Positions 1 to 12,587 are shown, numbered from the stretch's first letter. The stretch is 64,000 nt of DNA from Paralichthys olivaceus (GCF_024713975.1 NC_091102.1:7879001-7943000), one strand, 5' to 3'. Notes: generated by a model from the sequence alone, not told the origin. A program made the numbers and translations.

Positions 1-3000
1 TGCCAGTGTTGTCCGCACTCCTGCTGCTGCTACGTCCGCTGCTGCTGCTGTCCTGACACCTGCTGCTGTCCAAGACACCGTGAGTATCAAAAACAGCTGA
101 ATGAATTTACATTTACATTTAGGGCATTTAGCAGATGTTTGTCCAAAGCGAATTACTTTAAAACATGACTATCTTTTCTTTATTTGCATCATTGACAGCA
201 GGTTTACTGTAGTTTTACTGTTGTGCTGTTATCCTGTGCAGTGTATGAGGCAGGGAAGATGGCGAAGAGTGGACAACAGGCCCAGGTACCTGTGTATCCC
301 TACTACATCCCTGGTGTCCCTACTGTGGTCCCTCTTGCCCCGTCATCCCACATGGACACAAAAATCACTTCAATACCTTCAGTGGAGAATAACCTGGCTG
401 CAGGTGAGTGTCGTCAATGTGGTTCCTAGATATTAGAAAGCTCTGTAACTTCTGCCTTCACTAACCCTCATCCCTCATCCTCATGTCTGTCATGGAAACT
501 AAAGAAATGTCCATCAGCCACATGCATGTTTGTTGTTTACATCTAATCTTTGTCTGTGGTTCTCTGCAGTTTTGCCTCGTAAGAATGTTCATTAAGTGTC
601 TGTTGCATGATTATTGTACGTCACCGTGTATGTGTGTTTGTGTGTACGGGTGTGTGTGTGTCCACATCCACAGTGCGGAGTGGTTATCGACTGAAAGCCA
701 GTCCAGACCAGGACTCAATGAAAGTTCTGTACTACATAGAGAAGGACCTGAATCACTTTCCCTCTGCCAAGATGGCTGCACTCAAACGTAAGCCTGCACA
801 GATGAGGCCAGTCTCTGTCATCTGTGTGGCAGTGTTGACAATGTGTGTGTGTGTGTGTGTGTTTGTCCAAGTGTCTTTTTTATGTAATGTGCATGGTTTG
901 TGTAAATGAACTAGTTCTCTTGTAATCCCTACATTCACTTCATAACATCTAACTCTAAGTCATTTCTCATTTCTCAAAAAGGACGGTTTATATGTTCAGC
1001 CCCTCTTTCTTTTACTCTTCTAGAGTTTGAGATAATTGTTATTGTCAACAAACTCCATGAAAACAATTTTAACGATTTTAACGACCTAAGCAGGTAGAGC
1101 AAGTTCACGTAGAGCAAGTTCACGTAGAGCAAGTTCACGTAGAGCAGGTCCAAAACAACTTTTTCTTCTCTTAATGGCAGAAAAACTTTACTGCACCAGG
1201 TTTGTCTTCAAACACACAACCAGTCTCTGGTGTCTCAAGACAACAATACATGCCTGACCACATCTGGTTTTAAGACCAACATGGGCGCTCAATTGTTTCT
1301 TATTTCTTATTTAAATGCGGGTGCTCAACAGGAAGATGACTCTGGTTCAAAACTAGCTAAGATAATCGTGTTTTGCATAGACCCCTTTTGTGCTGGTCTT
1401 AAGTTAAGGGTCCTGACCCTTGACCTCTGACTCACTGGTCACTCAAAAAACAAGTCACAAGCCAAATAATTCCACACATCTCTCTTGCTCTTCCTGGATC
1501 TGCCCTTAATCAGATTTAAAGATCAGACCTGAGGTACTTGCAACATAAAAACATAGTATAGAGTTAAGTCACTGAAGACATATCTGGCCTCAGTAATTCA
1601 CAGTGAGCTGTAATTAGAAGTCATGATTATATACTGCACGTTATATAGTTAGTATATAAATGTTTGATTACAGCGTTTCACGGTTTCCCTGAGAAATATT
1701 TTCATGATGAGAATAAGATTGATGCATCTGTGACCACAGCCACTAGCCTATCAGAACTGAGCTCTCTGCACGAGGGCGGGACAACGGACTTCAGACACAC
1801 CTATCAGACGGTCCAGATGAAGGCGCTCCCACCCATCGCAGATCTCGATGACCACCCAGCAGTGAGGGCAGCTCCACCTTCACAGAGACACAGGCCCAGA
1901 CGGGACAGAGGACACCTCTCAGATGATGAACTAGACCGAAGGTAGAATCTCAAAATATGTTTTCAGTGTAATTCTGTCTGTTTGTGTGCAGAGAGTGAAG
2001 ATCCCATGAAATGTTATTATAAGTTCCAGGCCTGTTTGGACGTAGGCTACAATATGTGGCTTTATAGTCAGTAGTGAAGCCTGACTTCATAGTTCTATGC
2101 TGATGATGTCCAGCTGACACTCATACATCCTGACTTACTGTCTCACTGAAACTAGACCATAGATGCAAGTCAATATTCTCAATCTGAATCCTGATAAATG
2201 ATTATTGGCCTCTTTACCTTCCTCCTCACACTTTTAAAACTCTGTTATAATCTTTGACAGCAACACAACACAGATCGTATCAATAAAACTTCCTCACATG
2301 CAGCAGGACAAAATCGTCTAATTTACTTCAATGGACTCAATATTCCAATATTAACCTGATTAAAACAATAGTCTGAATAAGACACTGTTGTGTAAACAGC
2401 CTTTTCTGATTACTTTCACCCAAATAAGTTTATACTCGGAAACAGTAATAATCAAATTAAGATGTAGAGTATAACAACCTTAGTTGCATTACATGTGTAC
2501 GTCTTAATCGCATTATTATCAGACATATGGCCGTTACCAACTGCTTGACGACATATGCTCTGAGTTTGGGTGTAAACAAGTAGGCAGCAATGTTGATGTA
2601 AATCCTAATCAGATTATAGAGATTATGAATATAAATGAAAAATGATATTATAGTAACTCAAATAAACATCATAATTGGAGGAATTTCTTATTCGGAATAG
2701 TCTGAATTTTGCTGTCGTCAGTGTGTTTCCATATCTCTGCTGCTTATTTGCCAACACTCAAAATCACCAAACCAGTCTTTCAACACGTTCAGCAGTTCCC
2801 TCCCACACTGGATACAATTCAAGGCCGTTCTCTTCCCTCCACAACCAGGGACCCTGCTACCTCACAAACCTTTCCTCCATCACACGCTCTTTCTTTGCTT
2901 TGTGTCTTTCTCTTTCTTTGCTTTGTGTCTTTCTCTTTCTTTGCTTTTGCTTTGTCTTTCTACAACATCTATCCCTTCCATCCCACACCAAGCACCAGAC

Positions 3001-4405
3001 CTGGGGTGACCAGCGAGTTAGTAAGTTTTAGTGTTATTTGCTTGTATTGTCTTTCAGTTTATAAAGGTTATTTCCTGCTGGCCTACTTTGTTATGTAAGT
3101 GTAACCTCCATGTTACTGTGGGCTGAGCTATGTGCTCTTTTGCTGGTAGGTGGAACCCTCGCTCAGAGCACCTGAAGAGAAAGACGCTGGGCAGAAGAGG
3201 ACGCACCGGCTCCCTGGACGAGCTGGAGGAATTTGCTCGCTCTTACGACTCCAGCGGTCGACGGGCTGAGCCTCCATACCGCACGTATGATCGGGATTAC
3301 AGCCCGCCCAGGCGTTTCTACAAAAATGAAGATGATGGCTGGGGGCGCAGGAGCCCCTCGCCATTACCCCAAAAGAGAAGGGACACATGGGACAGCGATC
3401 GTCCGGCTCGGCCTCCTCAGAGCCGAGGATACGACGACGCCTTCCTCAACGGCGTGCTAGAGAGCAAGGCGAGGGGGCGGGGAGCAGAGAGAGGTGCTGG
3501 GAGGATGGACGAGGACAGTGACACTCCCTCCAAAGGCAGCTCCAGAGGAAAAGGCAGCGATAGTTACTACAGCCGGTCGCCTAGCAACCGTCCAGAAGAG
3601 GATGACCCTTTGCCTCCGTACTCTGAGTGGGAGGCCGAGCGGTACCGCAGGGCTGATCACACCACAGACCGGTACCGCACTGCAGAACCTCCCAGGTCAG
3701 ACAGATACAGAACCACTGATCAAGCCATGAGGCCTTTCTCCTACACCCGCCCCCCCAAGGGAACGTCCCACACACTACAGGGGGGCAGAGAGGAGAGGAG
3801 CCGAAACCTGGTGAGTTACTTGTAGCAGGAACAAGGACTTCCTTCCTCTTCAGCTCCTCAGGAATGGAGCCGCTGAATATTGTAAATAGTTGCAGGACAC
3901 AACCGGTGATATTCTATAGTTTTCTTATTGTCAAAAAGTTCTGAGAAACATCATTTGTTTTTGTTGGCAGTAAGAACAAAAGAGAACAGCACCAGTGCTT
4001 TAACATTTCAAAATGTTTCACAGTATTTTGTACATAATCTGTCTCTTGTGCAATGTGCATGCAAGTTACATGGTCTTAACACTGAATCTGACTTTTTTTA
4101 TAGGTAGCTGTAACATATGTCTTTAAAAATGAGGGAACTGAATGAGAAACTGAAATGATCACATTACATTTGAACTTGTATAATCTGTTACTGTTAAAAA
4201 CAGTCACGCGTGGAATCAGTGATTCAGTCTTTATTAACCAGGCTTGAGCTGCATGACTTCTATAAACTGTATTAAATCTTTGTTACCTCAGACATCAGGC
4301 TGGACTAACCTCGCATGAGCATGAATGCAAAGCCTCTAATCGTGTGGCTCTTGGTGTCTTCCTTAACAGAGCACCGCACCGAGCAGGGACTCACTCATAG
4401 TGTGA
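1..4405 (+). CDS. ildr2: ILDR2, immunoglobulin-like domain containing receptor 2 (3' part)
   Basis: Angulin-family membrane protein; the family recruits tricellulin to tricellular junctions. The window opens inside the Cys-rich juxtamembrane exon ([14 protein letters not shown]), so signal peptide, Ig domain and membrane segment lie to the left. Exons: 1-79, 242-403, 674-787, 1674-1941, 3150-3810 and 4370-4405; all phases fit, giving 439 visible residues. Landmarks shared with remembered human ILDR2 are [46 protein letters not shown] and [10 protein letters not shown]. The tail is Arg/Ser/Tyr-rich and disordered. Splicing of the short last exon produces the C-terminus SRDSLIV, a PDZ-ligand-like end comparable to human TRMSLVV; failure to splice at 3810 would instead end in NLVSYL. 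The join 787/1674 is phase-correct but the residues just after it ([14 protein letters not shown]) do not resemble human, so that boundary is the least certain. LSR was considered; the [12 protein letters not shown] and TPSK blocks favour ILDR2. Confidence 0.9.
1094..1150. repeat. 15-bp minisatellite in ILDR2 intron
   Basis: Unit GTAGAGCAAGTTCAC is repeated three times exactly, followed by a diverged fourth partial unit. It lies in the intron between the exons ending at 787 and starting at 1674. Confidence 0.9.
2345..2620. repeat. Probable diverged MITE copy (same family as 46998-47426)
   Basis: The segment around 2350-2410 (CCTGATTAAAACAATAGTC, AATAAGACACTGTTGTGTAAAC) resembles the left part of the inverted-repeat element at 46998-47426, and an inverted CTAATCAGATTA occurs near 2607. 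It lies in the large ILDR2 intron. The ends are not clearly defined. Confidence 0.4.
2885..2950. repeat. Pyrimidine-rich short tandem repeat
   Basis: Two to three copies of a roughly 28-bp unit built from CTTTCTTTGCTTTGTGT. Intronic in ILDR2. Confidence 0.75.
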
Positions 4406-4940
4406 GGAGGTTTCCCAGCCTCCATCTGCACAGCACTGCCAGTCCGTTCATTTAAACCGTCCTGTTGCTACGCAGGAGGGGATAACTGTTCCGCCACCCG
4501 CCACATGAAGCCTGACTCCTGATGTAACTGCACTGAAAAACAACAACATAAATGGATGAAAAATGTGCACGAAGCAGCATGTGCAGACATTTCTGTTCGT
4601 ACTGGACATTTTTACTCAAATGCATGAGTTACACCAGTGTATTCTGCATGTGTGGCATATCGACGGTATGTATGTGGTGTGTGCAGCAGTTTTATTTGAG
4701 TTTTGTGACTGGATTGACTTCACACTAGTGCCAAGATGTGTTTTTTATTATTATTTTCTGCCAATGGTCTTTTGTAAACCAAGCAGAGCACCATAGTCTT
4801 ATTGTTTTCCTACAGTCTTCATACTCAGTATACTGCACCTCAGGTTCACTGTGTATTTGTGTGGTTGTCTGTTGTTTATATTGTACTGTATATTAGTACT
4901 GTACCTTGAATTTGTCTGCAGATTTGAATTGCACTGCTTA

Positions 4941-4961
4941 AATAAATGCTTTTTAAATAAA
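4941..4961 (+). terminator. ILDR2 polyadenylation signals
   Basis: Two AATAAA hexamers at 4941-4946 and 4956-4961, about 540 bp after the ILDR2 stop. The 3' UTR would run from 4406 to about 4980. No other plausible gene end lies nearby. Confidence 0.65.
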
Positions 4962-4981
4962 GAAAACTTTATAAAAGTCGT

Positions 4982-7000
4982 AATCGTCACTAATAAATAT
5001 ATTTGACTTGATGTATCCTGATCAACGGAGAGAACACACTCAGCTATAGGAGATCAACTATCAGTTATTTTCACAGGAAATTAACGTAACATATTATTAA
5101 CATATCAGTCAGATCTTACATTTTTATAAATTGTTTTCAACCTTTGCATTTTTGGAAGCATATTGTTGCTTTTATGCTGTTTTAAAACGTAGCAGGTCAG
5201 AATTTTAAAGGCTTTACTTCAACATGGTTTTGATAAGAGGTTTGTTTACAACACTTGTTTCACTTTTGAAGGATTAAGTCTAATTTGAATTATATTTTTG
5301 GCATAAAGTATTTCTTCATACTTAGACATAGTCATAGTTACTGTTAACTGGCTTTTGGGCTCACACATTTGCATTTCAATTGTTATGAGATCATTTTTTG
5401 AGATTAATTCCTTTTGTCTGTCACAGAATTTAATGTTTGTGTAGCTGTTGTATTTGATAACAATGTGTGTGATAATGAGTGTGTACCTTGGACAAAGCCT
5501 ATGGTTTTTTTATCGTAGCTTATCAAACACACAACCAAACAAACACTATAGCTTTGTTGATAACTTCCATCTGCTAAGGCTGCACATGTTGCCACAGATG
5601 CTACACATGTGTTTTAGAAAGTTTATATTAAGTATTTTAAGGTGTGAATGGGGGCAGGTTACAAAGGACTGAGGCACAAAATAAAATAAGAAGAGAAAAT
5701 CATGTTTAGAGCCCATATTCTCTGCAGTTATAAACTGTACATGATGATTAGTCACAATGATTATTCTGTGTAATAAATGAAGGTCAAATAAACAACTTTT
5801 AATGTTCTAAAGTTAAATTATGTCAGTAGTTATATCGGACACATAACTTACTGTCATAGAAAGATTAAGGGACGATGGGACACTAAACACAGACATGGCC
5901 TCCCCAGCCCTCCAACTGAGAGAGAGACACTGAGACTGAAAGAGACACGAAATGACCGTAATCAACACAACAGCATCGTTTGTGGTCATTGTTTAACTTG
6001 TCTCTTCACTGTTTTGTGTAACTGTATGTTCATTTTGAACATCTTTGTAGTCACCCTACTTGTCAAGGTTGTCAATTGATATTATATAAATATTATATAA
6101 ATGTCTTAATGTTGACAGTTCATTCAAAGGCTTTGGTGCTGTGGGCTCTGAGCCTGAACAAGTCCAGTCACACAGAATATAAAGTGTTATATTTGTCTCC
6201 TCCAGACAGACACTGATGCTTTTCATTCATGCAGCATTTTTCTCAGGATTTCAAGCAGCACACTTCAGAGAGCTGAGAGCAGCACTTGAGTCCAGCTCAG
6301 GCGCGCTTGTTTTGTGTCAATAATGAAGCTGGCTGGGGTCTATGTCCTGGATAAGAGATGTAAACATGCTCGCACAAAGAGCTCCAACACTCGCTCGACA
6401 TGACTCATCCTGAGAGTGAACTTTACTCTTAACGGCTGTTTGCCAAAGCTGATTAAATGAAAACCATCGCCTCAGTGAAACGGACCTGCTCTGCTTCACT
6501 CTGCATTTACATTCTGATTACACATGCTTCACTCCTTTCAAATCCAACGGTTGTTTTCTAGAATCTGTGTGTTCACATGCAGAGAGATCGACAGGGGGGG
6601 GGGGGGGGAGTTCACATAAAATGTCTGCTGCTGCCAAATAAACAGCATTTGATTTTGATAAGACTCATCAGAAGCTTGTGTGGATCTAGGTGGATCTAAT
6701 TTTCATTTTTACATATTCCACACTGTTTTGTAAGCTTATCATACACTTTGAACATTAATCCTTCATTTTACTGGTAAAATATCAAGAAATAAGGAAAATT
6801 CCTGATCGCCTTCTTCAAAAATCTGACAGAAGAGATTCCATTGCCAAAGACTCCTCTCATTCTCTATGTATCCAAAAAACGAATATTCCACAGTGTGAAT
6901 TAATTTACCAGCGTTTCTCCTGAGATCCCCACAGGAGGAATCATTTCATCAATGTCCTCCTTGAATTTCTGTAAATAATGTTTAATATAAAACCTGTGAC
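4982..7000. other. ILDR2-ILDR1 spacer, no gene seen
   Basis: AT-rich sequence with only short, unconvincing open frames. It holds a 15-base G run at 6594-6608 and ends at the TTC microsatellite. No exon with family resemblance was recognised. Confidence 0.6.
6594..6608. repeat. G15 homopolymer run
   Basis: Fifteen consecutive G bases about 800 bp upstream of the ILDR1 start. The length is likely unstable and prone to sequencing error. Confidence 0.9.
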
Positions 7001-7005
7001 GTGTC

Positions 7006-7134
7006 TCTTCTTCTTCTTCTTCTTCTTCTTCTTCTTCTTCTTCTTCTTCTTCTTCTTCTTCTTCTTCTTCTTCTTCTTCTTCTTCTTCTTCTTCTTCTTC
7101 TTCTTCTTCTTCTTCTTCTTCTTCTTCTTCTTCT
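7006..7134. repeat. (TTC)n / (GAA)n microsatellite, about 42 units
   Basis: Essentially pure TTC repeat of about 129 bp, a polypurine-polypyrimidine tract able in principle to form triplex DNA. It ends about 280 bp before the ILDR1 start codon, beside or inside the promoter. It creates false poly-Glu, poly-Lys, poly-Phe and poly-Leu open frames. Confidence 0.98.
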
Positions 7135-7204
7135 CTGTCCTCCATGTTGGACCAGAGTGTTGCACCTGTCAGAGGGGGCGGAGTCATGATGTCACCTGTG
7201 TGAT

Positions 7205-7414
7205 CTATAGTTGCCTCTTCACAGTTTCGTCTTTCAGCGCAGGAAACCGAACCCACACGGACCAACATGGCGTCCTGGCGTGTAGCAGTGTGTTTACAAT
7301 GAAGAGCAGCGGCCGCGGGACGGTTTCCTCCGAACACTTCTTACTTTTTAGCGGATTTTCAGTCGCCGACGGGACAAAGAGACGAGCCACCGCGGAAGGA
7401 TAAAGATCAGCGAG
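7205..7414 (+). promoter_or_regulatory. Probable ILDR1 promoter / 5' UTR
   Basis: GC-rich stretch between the TTC tract and the start codon, with CpGs, AGCGGCCGCGGGACG at about 7307 and a YY1-like AACATGGCGTCC near 7263. The TSS cannot be placed from sequence alone. Confidence 0.45.
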
Positions 7415-7798
7415 ATGAGTCCCACGATAGTGACGGTGCTGCTGCTGCTGGGTTACCTGCCGACAGGTGAGGCCTCCCTCCTGCTGGAAATAACTACTTT
7501 AATAACACGGACACTTCATCCTCCGTTCTTTATTTCTGTGTATGTGCAGGAATGTCGAGTGAAGCCACTAAAACAAACAGATGAAACTCGCAGTAATGTG
7601 TCCAGGTTAATAATCGACAGGTGTAAACAGCACAAGGCCGACATGTTGTCACGTGACTGTGCACCACTACCTCTCATTTACTCTAAATCATAAACTAACT
7701 CTGGACCATGACTCAATATCAATAAATATCACGATACTGTTGTCATCGATAGTCATAAAACAAAGGTTGAACAGATCAGTATATTGTGGATTATTGAT

Positions 7799-7832
<34 letters not shown>

Positions 7833-10800
7833 TGAAATAAGAGAAACCACAACCCTCCAATTTTTAAATATTAATAGAAGATTTTTTTGTGATATCTCGT
7901 GGTTGGCAAAATAATTTCTATTAATAGCAATATAACAAAGATTCAATATATATATGAATATATTGGTTTTGGTGTCATTGCTTTGACCATGTTTTTTTGT
8001 TTGCCATTGTTCTGCCATGTTTTGTGTTTGTGTTGTGCTTTAGTCTGATCACTGTGTTTTAGGATGTTGTGTGTGTTAGCTGTTCCTATTTGAATTTAAT
8101 TCAAGTTTTTAAACCTTGTTACCTCTCTAGCTCTATTAGCAGCTGTAGCCTGTCATCAGTGTGCTTTCGTTTGTCAGGCTCTGAATCGCTGATCATGACT
8201 GACAGGCGGTATTACGTCTAATTAAATTGTTTCTTTACACAGACGTAATGCACACACAGTTACAGACCTCTGGGCTAAACTGTTAACTAGTCTGGTCGGA
8301 TTCTTATCGCTCCACCATCCAAGAGGAAATCTATGACACAATCCTACAGGAGCTCTTCTGTTTTAGAATTACAGTCATTTGAATAGTGTGTCTTGTAGTT
8401 ATTCTACATTATATCTGACCTGTCATCTGACTGTTTGTGGCAGAGCTGCTGTCCATCCAGGTGATCGTTCCAGAGACGGAGAGGAGCACGACTCTGTTTG
8501 CTTCTATAATTCTGCGCTGCGACTATTCAACCTCAGCGAACCCTCAGGATGTTCTGGTCACCTGGAGATACAAGTCCTTCTGTAAAGACCCGGTGCTGGA
8601 GTACTACTCCACAGGTGAGACGACGGCTGGAAAGAGACAGGGTTGTTTTTAAGGGCTTTAATGTTGCCCGACCAAAGGATGGAAATAAAATGTCATCCTT
8701 TGGAAGTTTCCCATGAGGGTGAACTTTTCACAGTAGTTTTATTTTTTAGAGAATTGAAGACTTTTTGTATTAGTTTCCAAAACACCAAATGCTTATACAT
8801 ACTGTGTTATATATGCTTTTTAAACATCTTTGTCCATTTATATAGCACTAACTTCTAACCACCATCTGTTTGTCATCATTATCAAGAGGAATCGTTGTAA
8901 TGAACATATATCAGATACAAAATGCAATGACGTTTTTTTTTTTTTTACCATTGTCATCTCTTTCTGAAGGTTATCAGGCATCTCTGCAGCTCGGTCAGGA
9001 TCCGTCCAACGACTGCCCGGACCGCCAGCGCACAGTCCGCACAGTGATCCAGAAGAGAGGCCTGAATGAGCCCATCCTGGGTGCTGACTACAGAGAGAGA
9101 AGAATCACCATTCAAAACAGTCAGTATAACAGTGTTATTATTCTAAATCAAACTTACTAAATGCAATGATATGTAATTAGATCATTCAGCGAGACACCAC
9201 ACAGGCTGGATAGTGTATTTGCATTAAAAACAGGAAATAATAAAATATTTCATTCTTTAAGATGGTTTTAATAGAGTTTTGTGAGCAAACTGTATATTAA
9301 GAAAGAAATATTTGTTCTTTTGCACTTTTGCCATGTTACGTTTTTAATTTTATAAGCATAACTGGAGAAGCTATAGAATCTGAAAAATACTTTTGTACAT
9401 CAAAACTATATCTAAAAATACTTTTTTTTGACATTATTTTATTATCATCAACAGAGGCTGACTTGGTCATGAGTGAGGTGATGTGGTGGGACAACGGTGT
9501 GTATTTCTGCAACATCGATGCTACTGGTGACACGGCGGGGGACTCGGATAAGGAAGTGAAGCTCATCGTTTACCGTACGTTTCTACAGCTGATTGACTTC
9601 ATGTCCAGCCTGGATACGTTAGTTGGTTTAACTGAGCTGCATGAAGTGTCCGTAGTAAAATCCTGTTTCACTCTGGCGTGTTCCAGACTGGCTGACCGTC
9701 CTGCTCATCATCATCGGCGCTCTCCTGCTCATCATGCTGTTCTGCATATGTTGCTGTCAGTGCTGTCCACAGAAGTGCTGCTGCTACGTCCGCTGCCCGT
9801 GTTGTCCGCAGACATGTTGCTGCCCGGAAAAGGGTAGAATGATGATTTTTTATCTATTTTTTTCTTATCCACAATTTAGAAATAAAAATGTATTCCATTC
9901 TAGACTTTAACAAAGTATTATGAATAACATGTTCTTAAGTAAATTACTCATTTTACAGCAGAATGACCTCTGACGGTGTAATAGTAACTACTTTATATAG
10001 AGTATAACAACAATAATAAACCACATAAGTGAGCAGGGATACCTTAACAGTTTTTCATCATGTCTCTGTGGTGATTTCAGCTGTGATGCAGCACAGGATG
10101 ATCCGAGATGCTCAGAAAGCCATGGCTCCTTGGATGAACGGGCAACCCATCTACGCTCCCATCAGCTCAAATCCCTCCACACAGGGCGTCCCCATTCTGT
10201 ACTCAGGTGAGTGACACAATAAGACTCATCATTCATTTTTTGTTGAGGGTTTCTCCAGACCCTGTTAAAGCATCAGAGTACACCACAGACTGGACCTTTT
10301 CCCCACATAGGCCATAATACACTCATATATAGGAGGTAGTGTAGCTAAGGCCCTGGATTATGGCTACAGGTTCTCAGGTGTCATGGGTTCAAATCCCACC
10401 ACTGCAAGTTGACTGTCTTCACTTGTGTTTTTGAGCTACTTGCAGTACATCCTACTATTCTACCAGCTCTGGATGTTGAAAACCTTTTGTTTGGTTTCAT
10501 ATATTTTATATAACTGCATTAGATGGCGCCAAACATGAATCTAAATCAATGTTCATGTTTGACTTTTTTCCAGGGTCATTCGCAGACTATCCTTCCAAAC
10601 AAAACTTTGCCATGGCTCCCATGCAGCAGATGGCTCCCATGCAGCAGATGGCTCCCATGCAGCACCAGCCCGCTCCACCACCTGTACACCACATGAATGG
10701 CAGCGTGCACAGCAGCGTTCATGGTGCCAACCAGGTGTTGGACTACCTGGAGAACCAGGTGAGGGGGCTGGACACAGTGGCACCTCAAACGGGTCCGTAC

Positions 10801-11904
10801 GCAGTCCAGCAAAGGCCTCCATTACAACATTATCCTCAGCTACAGCGCCAGTCACCTCCTCCAGCAGTTCCATACACACCCGGGCCTCCGAGTATGTTGT
10901 CAGCCCTGGATGATATGGGAGTGAGAGGGGTGGAGAGAAGGGTCATCACTCTGCCTCCTATAATCCAGCGTGTACCCAGCTTTACCTCTCAGAGGGGGCC
11001 TGGCGGTGGAGACGGAGCCCGGGGTGTCCCCAGATTTGTTAGTCAGTCCAGTGGGAGTACAAATTACTCTGGAGGAGGTGCCCACCGCGACAGACGTACG
11101 TATAGAGACAGAGACGTATCCATACCCAGGCGAGGAATCTTACGGGATTACAGCGACGACTCCGATTGGGATAACAGGCGAGAAAGAGCGCCCCACAGTG
11201 GTTCGAGAAATGAGAGTCGAGGCCGGGCCAAGAGGAGAGGAGGCGGGTCCAGACCGAGAACCCGAAGTCGTGATGATCTGCTGGAGGAGCTGCACAGCAG
11301 AGCAACTCGAAGGGAGAGGAGCTATTCACCTCCTCAGCGCCGCAAAGCTTCCTGGAGCTCCGACGACGAGGACAGCAGGGGACGGAGAGGAGGTAAAGGG
11401 AAGGATTGGCCAGAGAAGCCTCCCAGCTACTCCTCCATTGAGATCGAACCAGGAAACAGCAGCGACCGGAGGAACTACCACCGCCTTTCTGTAAGAGCCG
11501 CACACGAATACTGACATTGATATACACTCTGAACCAGTCGTCCGTTGAAGGAATGTTTTCTGTTTCTGCGTGCTTTTCTTTTTTAGTTTTCTGTTCATCC
11601 CTTTTTAGCCAAGTTAGGGAGGTGGATCAGTGGATGTCACTCTACCAACCATGAATCCTGTTCCTGACTGTTCCTCCTTAAGTTTACATTTGTGTTTTTA
11701 AGTATTTGAAGGATTGAGGTGAATTGTGGTTCAGACATTTCTGGTCTCTCCGGATGAATTGTTGTAACTTTTCTTTTAGTGTCATCATCAGGTCCAAATG
11801 TGAATTTGTCCGCCAATCATATCTTCCTGTAACTAAACCTCATCTCTGTCACTCTTCTCTCTCAGGATAGAAGCTCCCGTAGCGCCACGAGCGTAGTCAT
11901 CTAA
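7415..11904 (+). CDS. ildr1: ILDR1, immunoglobulin-like domain containing receptor 1
   Basis: Angulin-2 type I membrane protein of tricellular tight junctions; human ILDR1 is a hearing-loss gene. Coding exons: 7415-7466, 8444-8614, 8970-9119, 9455-9574, 9687-9833, 10081-10206, 10574-11490 and 11866-11904; all phases agree, giving 573 aa (human 546). Order: signal peptide about 1-17; V-type Ig domain with LRCDYS and VYFCNI cysteines; membrane helix about 166-187 ([17 protein letters not shown]); Cys cluster [20 protein letters not shown]; then [12 protein letters not shown]. The tail carries [45 protein letters not shown] and [16 protein letters not shown], each with a human ILDR1 counterpart. 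The tiny last exon gives the end SATSVVI, matching human SGRSVVI; retention of the last intron would end the protein at 11514. The start lies in exon 1 just before the signal peptide. LSR is excluded by tail and C-terminus. It follows paralogue ILDR2 in the same direction. Confidence 0.93.
7802..7831. repeat. (GT)n microsatellite
   Basis: About 15 GT units in ILDR1 intron 1. Confidence 0.95.
10325..10410 (+). repeat. tRNA-derived SINE relic
   Basis: Has a pol III A-box-like TAGCTAAGGCCC near 10341 and a good B box GGTTCAAATCC at 10386-10396, spaced as in tRNA-type promoters. There is no intact cloverleaf, so it is a SINE head rather than a tRNA gene. It lies in the ILDR1 intron between 10206 and 10574. 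Confidence 0.6.
10612..10665 (+). repeat. 18-bp coding tandem repeat in ILDR1
   Basis: ATGGCTCCCATGCAGCAG occurs three times in a row (the last unit ends CAC), encoding [18 protein letters not shown] at the start of the large cytoplasmic exon. Confidence 0.95.
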
Positions 11905-12052
11905 AGCATTTCCGTCTATTTTGACCCTTTCCTGAATGTTTCCAGAACGGTGAGACATGAAGACAAACAGAAAGGTACCTTCATGAGTTCAATGAGCGTG
12001 CATGGATGTAGTTTGTGGTTTGTTCCGTTGAGTTGTGAAAATGTATTGCATG

Positions 12053-12587
12053 AATAAACTTTCTTACTGTGTATGTGGTAAAAATATGATTCTTAAAGAT
12101 GAAGAAAAAGTTCATTTGAGGCTTTGAAAACATGAAGTAATATTAAGCCTGGTGTCATGTTATAATTACTGTGTGTGATTCGTGTCCTTGTATTAAGTAG
12201 TTATGTGTTTGTTTCACTGCTGTTGGTGGATAAATGTTTCCTCCTGTTGCTTGTGAAGTAAACACAGTTTTAACAAACAGATGGACACTGTGACATTCTG
12301 TTTGTTATTTAGGTTTCATGAAGAGGCTATGAGAGTTTTTCAGACACATATGATGTGTATTTGTTTTTTTACAAAATTTCTTGTACTATTTAAAGTGTCT
12401 TTTTTTTAATCTTTATCAGTAGTAACATTATTTGACTGTAACAGCAAAGGGAAATACTCTATGTGGACATTTGTAGTAAGGTGGACAGTTAGTGGACACT
12501 TTGACACCAAAATATAAGTATGATTTTTATCTTTGTTACAAACATGAACAGAGATGCATCGTCCTAAATGTGTATGTTTTTAATAAA
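12053..12587 (+). terminator. ILDR1 polyadenylation signals
   Basis: AATAAA at 12053-12058 and at 12582-12587, 150 and 680 bp after the ILDR1 stop, suggesting a short and a long 3' UTR. Which is used cannot be decided here. Confidence 0.5.

Noticed and set aside
6900-7403. 145-aa and 141-aa open frames with poly-Glu, poly-Lys, poly-Phe or poly-Leu runs
   Set aside because: All arise from the TTC/GAA microsatellite; no family resemblance outside the repeat.
10325-10410. tRNA gene
   Set aside because: Good B box but no complete cloverleaf or acceptor stem; treated as SINE relic.
10970-11598. Frames of 90-174 codons around the large ILDR1 exon
   Set aside because: Out-of-frame or antisense to a verified exon with continuous homology to ILDR1.
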